Shown here: positions 58,516 to 64,000 of the stretch, in pieces
How the letters are laid out: each line of letters starts with the position of its first letter
Numbering within the stretch: the first letter of the stretch is position 1
From: Euglena gracilis
Taxonomy: Eukaryota; Euglenida; Euglenophyceae; Euglenales
Direction of reading: 5' to 3'
Length of the DNA stretch: 64,000 bases
Assembly (NCBI GenBank): GCA_039621445.1
Contig: CP154954.1
Span: 27,206,123 to 27,270,122, forward strand
Translations under genes and position numbers: made by a program
The notes under the pieces: model-generated
Seen by the model: the letters and a program-made list of their open reading frames with translations, nothing else
Database searches by the model: none
Told to the model about the DNA's origin: nothing

Positions 58516-59030
58516 GATGGGATGGTGGCACGCTTGTGGATGGAGATCTCAATGGACGCCCGTGGAACGGTCTCAACCATTCCAAAAGGGGCACTCCCTG
58601 CGGTGTGCGACTCGTACGCAATGGTGCTACGAGCATTTAATGAAAAGCCGACGTGGGAAACTCTGCACGCCCTTTGGGCCTTCCCAAAGGCAGTGTTAGC
58701 ACCTCTGGGGAAAGGAGGCCGCGGCCACTGGGCCCGGCTGGGCAGGGTCATTCGAGGGCGGGCGGAGGCCTACCTCAAGCGGACAGTGGCCGAAAGTTGG
58801 AGGGACTATCAACGAATTCCCTCTGCCGCCCAAACGATCCGTACCAGGGGTCAGACCCGCCGTGAGCAGGAAGTGCAGGAGGAGGGCTTTGTCCGTCGGC
58901 TAGAACGCCTCGTGGGCAAGGGTGCCGTTGGAAAGGCCTGCCAATTCTTGTTATCTGAAGGTGTACAAGACGACAAGCACCCGGCAGTCCGCCGCCGTCT
59001 AGAAGAACTGCATCCCTTTGAGGAGCCTCC
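58516..59030 (+). pseudogene. N2 N-terminal conserved block
   Basis: Plus frame with MEISMDARGTVSTIPKGALP, KPTWETLHALWAFPKAVLAP, a basic helical stretch (GRGHWARLGRVIRGRAEAYL), LERLVGKGAVGKACQFLLSE and RRRLEELHPFEEPP. This corresponds to the region before RT in N1 (39470-39960). At about 59030 it runs directly into the endonuclease block in another frame; the RT block that should lie between is upstream and inverted. Confidence 0.8.
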
Positions 59031-60175
59031 TGGTCATCTGTGGACGACCCCTAGAGGAGGAGCAGTGGACTCAGGCGACCTTGCCTGTCCATCTCGGTGG
59101 ACTAGGGATACGCGACCCCACAACAGAACGAATCAACGCCAGATGGGCTGCCACCCTGGACTACCTCACACGGGGTGATCGCATCCTGGACTTGCCGGAA
59201 TTCTGCAACAGGTCGTCACTGCCGCCTGACTTCGGACTCGTCGCCGCAGACATGAAAGCAAATTGTGATCTCCCTATCCCAGTCAAGCACTTCTGTGAAA
59301 ACACTGAAAGGCACGACCTCCTGACACCTGAACTCATGAAGCAACGCTTCTGGTGGCAGCAGTGTGCCGCGGCTCGCCAACAGAAACTGCAGGACAACCT
59401 CGTGGGAGACGACAAACTGAAGTTCCAATGTCAAGCGAAGCCTCATGCGATGGCATGGGCGTCAGTGATGCCGTCCGCTAGCACAAGGACCCTCATCCCC
59501 ACGAGGGAATTCCAGGCCATGATTCAATGGTCACTGGGTGCCACGGTCGTGACGCCCACGGAGGGGTCACCCGGCTGCCCCAGGTGCCACAACCCGCTGG
59601 ATGTAAGAGGACACCACCTCGTCTGTTGCCACCGAAACAACATCGTAAGGCGACACGGGGCAGTACAATCATACATCCTCGGGCTTGCTCAGCGGGCAGG
59701 GTTCCCTGCAAGAAGGGAGGAAAGCGCGCCCGATGGTTCACGTCCCGGGGACGTATTTGTCATGAGATACGACGCGAATGGACCAGCGGCCATCGACGTC
59801 ACCATCCGACACCCCTTGGCACCATCTCGGACGCGCCCTGGCACGGATGAGATCGGAAAGTGGCACGAGGCTCAAGAGGAAGACAAGGTGAAGAAGTATG
59901 GCGAGGGGTGCCAGCGAAGAGGCTGGACATTCATCCCTTTCGTAATGGACTGCTATGGAGGGATGGGAGATGCGGCGCTCTCGTTCGTTACCAATTGCGT
60001 TCACCTCCTTGCCGGCCAGCACGACGCGTGGGAGAGAAGGGGAGTTGAGGGCAATTGCTGGCAGGGCCTCAGCATGGCCCTGGCCAGGGAGTTGGCGAGG
60101 CAGCTGGTTTGGGGGCAGTGCCCTGAGGACTCGGCTGATGGTGGCATTGCCGAAGCTCATCGACCGTACGCATAA
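59018..60175 (+). CDS. N2 C-terminal zinc motif and restriction-like endonuclease
   Basis: The first secure residues are LVICGRPLEEEQ and LPVHLGGLGIRDP, the thumb/linker after RT. Next come a CPRC then GHHLVCC zinc motif, RRHGAVQSYILG, RPGDVFVMRYDANGPAAIDV then TIRHPLAP, RRGWTFIPFVMDCYGGMGDA and WQGLSMALARELARQLVWG, to TAA at 60173. The open frame is intact over 385 residues, and all residues expected for the PD-(D/E)XK-like nuclease are in place. It is now separated from a correctly oriented RT. Closest relative in the window: 36390-37054. Confidence 0.85.
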   Translation: MRSLLVICGRPLEEEQWTQATLPVHLGGLGIRDPTTERINARWAATLDYLTRGDRILDLPEFCNRSSLPPDFGLVAADMKANCDLPIPVKHFCENTERHDLLTPELMKQRFWWQQCAAARQQKLQDNLVGDDKLKFQCQAKPHAMAWASVMPSASTRTLIPTREFQAMIQWSLGATVVTPTEGSPGCPRCHNPLDVRGHHLVCCHRNNIVRRHGAVQSYILGLAQRAGFPARREESAPDGSRPGDVFVMRYDANGPAAIDVTIRHPLAPSRTRPGTDEIGKWHEAQEEDKVKKYGEGCQRRGWTFIPFVMDCYGGMGDAALSFVTNCVHLLAGQHDAWERRGVEGNCWQGLSMALARELARQLVWGQCPEDSADGGIAEAHRPYA

Positions 60176-60705
60176 AACGAACATCACGCCCAGCCTCTAA
60201 CACCCAGGGATTACTCGACGCTGCGTGCCGCGAAGTTTTTCCACGCGCCCATAGGGCCAGTCATTACAACAAATTGAGGTGCGCTGGAGGAAACAATTCG
60301 TTGGGCAGATGCTCACACACCGTTTCTTGAAGCGGACTTCGACACACAACTACGGCAGGCCGCCTCTACAAAGCAGCCAAAGCAAGCAGGACTCCACACC
60401 CGCCACACTACCAACGCAGCACGCCAGATCCGCAACGACGCCCCGAGGGCCCAGAGCGTGAAAGACAGCGGAAAAAGGAATCACAGCCCCACACGTCATC
60501 AACACACAGACCTTAAACGGCACCGAGCCCTGCCACCTCCCTATTGCCTGCCCAACCACTCTGTCTCTGACCTCGCGCATTTTACTATTCCCTCGCTCCC
60601 CTTTACTCGCCCCCTTTACCTTCCCTCCCTTCCCAATTGCCTCTGTACATAGCCTTACTCCCCTGAACTCTTCAAACCCCATAGGCTGTGCCACTGGTCG
60701 GTGGA
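60176..60705 (+). other. N2 3' UTR with conserved tail
   Basis: Ends CTGTACATAGCCTTACTCCC, then GGCTGTGCCACTGGTCGGTG and GATTCG. The same tail follows the truncated copy at 37445. No gene. Confidence 0.65.
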
Positions 60706-61267
60706 TTCGTACGCCGCTGTTCTCGTCATCAATTCGGACCCGGAAAGCATAAAAGAGCGATTGCAAAATTTGCGCAAAGCTATATTCGGGTTCCCAAAGG
60801 AATCCGCACCGGGACCCACCGGCCTGAGACCTGACCACCTCAAGGCCATGGTTGGAGACTACCCAGGGGCTTGTGGAGATGACCTCCTTGAAGTGCTTGA
60901 TACCTTCATCTATCGGGAAATTACAAACGGTTTTCACCCCGGCATGGCCCCAAATCTTTCCTCTGCCAGGTTGACACCTCTGCGAAAACAGAACAAACAA
61001 ACAGCAATGGAAGAGGATGCTTTTGGAAACTTGTGGAGCACACGGTGTGTGATGAAGACACTCGCCCGATCGCAGCAGGTGAAACACTCCGCCGATTGGT
61101 TGGCAAATGCCTCATGCGTCATCCCACAGTGGTAAACGCTTTGAAAGAACTGAGTCCTCCACAATGTGGCGTTGGTATGCCGAATGCATGTCCATTGATC
61201 GCAATGGGCATCCACCAGATGGTGGACACTCAACACTCGGGCAGAGACAAGCGCTGGGGGCTGCTTC
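60706..61267 (+). pseudogene. Non-LTR copy N3, first part of RT
   Basis: Starts 5'-truncated in the N1-type sequence SDPESIKERLQNLRKAIFGF and keeps the frame through KESAPGPTGLRPDHLKAM, where N1 is shifted. One C fewer near 61030 (AACTTGTGG against AACCTTGTGG in N1) shifts the frame at residue 109; the next frame carries DEDTRPIAAGETLRRLVGKC to RWGLL. The copy stops at 61267 where another element is inserted and resumes at 62648. Very similar to N1 at about 40010-40530. Confidence 0.85.
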
Positions 61268-62647
61268 CAGGGGTGTAGAAAGTGGGGGTCGGGGGGGGGG
61301 GGGCGGCCCCCCCTGGGATTTTGGAAAGATATTTTTTTTGCAATGACATGATCAACGGTTCAAAGGGCGTCACCATCTCGGCTGCCTTCGGCAGCCACCT
61401 TGCCAGTTAAAATCACATTTCTAGAAAAAGAAATTGCAAAAGCCATTACCGTCTCGGCCGCCTTTGGCGGCCGACATAAACCCCTTGAGGCTCATCCTGT
61501 GGTACTAATTGTTTTTCACCCCCCCCCCTTATTGTCCCACCGACCTCCCCCCGGGAGGCCCAACTGGACAATAAGGGGGGGGGGGGGACAATAAGGGGGT
61601 ACCAAAGGAATTTTCATTGGCCGAGCCAAAAAAAACCCCGTCGGCCGGGGCCGAGGGACAATAAGGGGGGACAATAAGGAGGGGGTACCCATGATTTCGC
61701 TTTCTGGTTTGATTTTTTGGCATTGGAGGCTAGGTAGTCCACTTCGGGATCCCGGACTCCTCCTCCCCCCCTGTTCAGTTCACTTCGGAAGTGCACAGGG
61801 GGTCCCAGAGACCCCCCCCCCTGAACCTAGATGTACTTGTTCACTTCGGGAAAAAACCGAAAAACGGAACGTGCGAACACCGAAAAGAGCATTTTTCAAA
61901 AAAAAATTGGCGCCTTCGGCGCCGGACCCACCCTCCTCGGGGAAGTCAACATGTCCAGTGGAGGTTAGGCAGGGTGGGGGGGGGGGAGGTTGGGGGCTTC
62001 GCCCCTAAAGGAATTTCAATGGAGAAACTTCACCGGTGAAGTTCACCGGTGAAGTTCACCGCCATGTGTTTCCAATGAAGAGGGGGGGTGCAGGGTTCGG
62101 CGTATTTTTCCGCTTCGAAAAATTCGAATTTTTCAAGGTTGAATTATTCGGGGGTGGGGGGGGTCCCGCCCGAAAAACCCAAAGTTCACTGCCTGATCTC
62201 CAGTTCAGTTCGGAAGTGAACAGGGGAGGTCCGGGGACCCCCCCTCCCCCCTGTACCTGGGTTCCTTGGACTTCAAAGAGACGTTAGCGTCTCGGCCAGG
62301 GGTTTTTTTAAGACCGGGGGGGGGGGTCGGCACCCACCCACCCACCCCCTGACCCCCTGGAGTGGGCCCCCCTCGGGGGAGGGGGGGGTCCCGGAGGACC
62401 CACCCACTTTTGCCCGAAAATGGCCAAAAAGCGCCAAAAGTAGCAGCTTTTCCAAAATTTTCGGCGCCTTCGGCACCAAAAAAGATATACCCACCAGCCC
62501 CTACCCACCCCCCGGGGGGGGGTCCAAGACGAAAAAAAACCCATGTTCTCGGCCCCTTTGGGGCCAGGAGGACAGAAAAAAAATACATTTTGGTTGTGCC
62601 AAGAAAATTTTTTGGCTCGCCCCCCCCGGGAAAAAATTGTTCCTATG
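61268..62647. mobile_element. 1.38-kb G/C-run element inserted in N3
   Basis: Inserted between two copies of GCTGCTTC (61260-61267 and 62648-62655); N1 has this once at the same place. The left end is CAGGGGTGTAGAAAG, typical of hAT-type termini; the right end (inverse CATAGGAAC) is only weakly similar. The interior has GGCGCC hairpins (61916, 62463), the palindromic repeat shared with 21945-22115, tandem TTCACCGGTGAAG motifs at 62028-62055 and several G/C runs. It encodes no recognisable protein. Confidence 0.85.
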
Positions 62648-63389
62648 GCTGCTTCAAGTGGATTTCAGGAATGCCTTCAACTCCTTGTCACGGGAAAAAA
62701 TCCTGCAATCCATCCGTAGACGATGCCCAGAAGTGTGCCCTTGGCTGGATTCGTGCTACGTCCAACACAGCAAGCTGTATTGTGGAAACCATTGTCTGCC
62801 TTCCCAGAGGGGAGCTCAACAAGGCGACCCATGCGGACCTGCAGCTTTCGCCTGGGGTGTGCAAGACCTTTGTGAGGGCCTCTCACCTTTGGTCGAATGG
62901 CAGGGGTGGTACTTGGATGACGCCCATCTGCTGGGATCGCCAGCCCAATTGCACAATGCCCTTGCCTTTCTAATTCGTGAGGCAGCCACGCTTGGGTTGG
63001 CCGTGAACCCTGCAAAATGTCGATTGTGGGGACCAGCGTTCACATCAACAGAAGGTGTCCCTTGCATTCCCCCTGGCACGCCACAGGATAGCCCCTTACA
63101 TCAAATACCACTGACCGCCTTTGTTGCTGGTTCTGGTATGAAAGTTTTAGGGGTCCCTGTCCACCACCCCCAAGATGACTGCTTCTGTGAAGAAGTTTGG
63201 AATGAGCACATTGAAGACATCCGACGTTCTTGCACAGTACTTCAGCACCTACCTCAATCGCATGTGCAATTCACCTTGCTTCGGTTTTGCTTATCCGCTT
63301 GCAAAGTGAATGACCTCTTGCGCGCCTGCAAAATCTCCTCTGCAACAGCGGCATGCAAGTCATTGTCGGGAATTATTCGGGAAACATTC
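62648..63389 (+). pseudogene. Non-LTR copy N3, second part of RT
   Basis: Continues exactly where 61267 stopped: LLQVDFRNAFNSLSREKIL (motif A), QRGAQQGDPCGPAAFAW (motif B), WYLDDAHLLG (motif C), NPAKCRLWGPAF, MKVLGVPV, and LSACKVNDLLRACKISSATA to IIRETF. The frame is fully open and uses codons like N1. At 63390 it passes without a stop into a gag sequence. Confidence 0.85.
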
Positions 63390-64000
63390 CTTGAAGCCTT
63401 GTTTGTGGAAATGTCTGACATTTTGTCCCGGATGTCCCCTGATGCCCTGGGTAAGCAAGAAAAGCTTCTAATGCTTGTGTCCAAAATTCACCCCCTGCAA
63501 TGGAAAGACATGAGATCTGACGAACGCAACCGTGACAAATGTTCGACCTTTGATTCCCTTCAAGAATTTTGGAGAAAGAAAGTCACCGACGATGCCCTGG
63601 AACGTTTTCTGTATTCCCAAGCCACAGCCTTCGGTGGTGAGAAGTCTGCCAAAATCCACCTGATTGGGGAAAGTGATGAGCCAAGTTCGACCAACCCTGG
63701 CAAAGGCAAGTCCAAGGGCAAAGGCAAAGGCAAAGGGTTCAACCAACACAAGCCCCCTGGCCGTGGACCCCCCGCAGACCGCAGCAACGAGCCAAATTTC
63801 AAGGCGAAAATAACCTGCAAATACTGCAAGCGTGTCGGCCATTATGAGGATGCTTGTTGGACAAAAAAACGGGAGGACAAGAAGCGTCTGAATCAATCAT
63901 CGCCTCAGCCGCCCCGTCCTGCCACACAGTCAAACTTGCCTGCCAATTCGCCCCCCAATTCTCGGGAAGACCCTGGAAAGAAGCGCAAATTCGAGTCCAT
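63390..64000 (+). CDS. gag: LTR-retrotransposon gag with zinc knuckle, fused in frame to N3 RT
   Basis: In frame with the RT, reads ALFVEMSDILSRMSPDALGK, then LQWKDMRSDERNRDKCSTFD, SLQEFWRKKVTDDALERFLY, a GKGKSKGKGKGKG basic run and a CCHC knuckle CKYCKRVGHYEDAC (63816-63857), then a Lys/Asn/Pro-rich tail. CX2CX4HX4C knuckles bind RNA in gag proteins. The frame has no stop before the window ends. The gag N-terminus is missing at the junction; the fragment at 32339-32802 may show the missing half of this family. Whether it is an insertion junction or a template-switch fusion is unclear. Confidence 0.8.

Larger units (their letters stand above)
42850..60705 (+). mobile_element. Non-LTR retrotransposon N2, rearranged and split by an LTR element
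   Basis: N2 starts TCTGAGTGTCTATTTTTTTT at 42850 and ends with the CCACTGGTCGGTGGATTCG tail at about 60704. Without the 12.9 kb LTR element it is about 5.0 kb. The order on the plus strand is leader/2A region, RT block inverted, N-terminal block, then endonuclease block. Confidence 0.75.

Overview
This is a eukaryotic, almost entirely non-genic window from a very repeat-rich genome. The best recognised host gene is an SmB-type (SNRPB-like) spliceosomal protein on the minus strand: exon 1 (34030-34136) and exon 2 (about 15829-16002) join in frame across an intron of about 18 kb. Multi-kilobase introns, REL-type non-LTR elements, GK-rich gag proteins and a retrotransposon carrying a cytosine methyltransferase point to a large-genome protist alga. 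A dinoflagellate is my first guess, but the sequence alone does not settle the taxon.

Region 1-15.8 kb holds repeats only: foldback palindromes, A-rich TGCGCAAAAA arrays, a satellite with a 1.45-1.6 kb higher-order unit (8.8-13.6 kb), and short hAT-like MITEs with clean 8-bp target duplications. Region 16.0-34.0 kb is the SmB intron. It is filled with more MITEs (TIRs beginning CAGG, 8-bp TSDs, two of them with empty-site relatives elsewhere in the window), an inverted pair of Tc1/mariner transposase remnants, a 3.9 kb palindromic composite around a tandem array built from ~36-bp subunits, several near-perfect palindromes with arms of 37-72 bp, a gag fragment, and on the plus strand a candidate nested gene with a PHD-like finger, three possible 45-49 bp introns and a MITE in its coding sequence.

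Region 35.9-64 kb is a nest of retroelements. Two related non-LTR elements (N1, 37472-42849; N2, 42850 to about 60705) each encode a 2A-type NPGP motif, a reverse transcriptase and a C-terminal restriction-like endonuclease. N2 was internally rearranged (its RT block lies inverted) and was then hit by a 12.9 kb Ty3/gypsy chromovirus on the minus strand (44426-57329; 690-bp LTRs, tRNA-iMet-type primer site, polypurine tract, 5-bp TSD AAGGT). The pol polyprotein of this chromovirus starts with two domains foreign to standard pol: an adenine-methyltransferase-like NPPF domain and a C5-cytosine methyltransferase, ahead of protease, RT, RNase H, integrase and a frameshifted chromodomain. A third non-LTR copy (N3) is split by a 1.38 kb G/C-run element with an 8-bp TSD and then fuses in frame to a gag zinc-knuckle protein that runs off the window.

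Most ORFs in the first 35 kb are by-products of homopolymers and palindromes and are not listed. Several real coding frames are broken by single-base losses in short homopolymers, which may be true decay or consensus error. No rRNA, tRNA or CRISPR array was seen.
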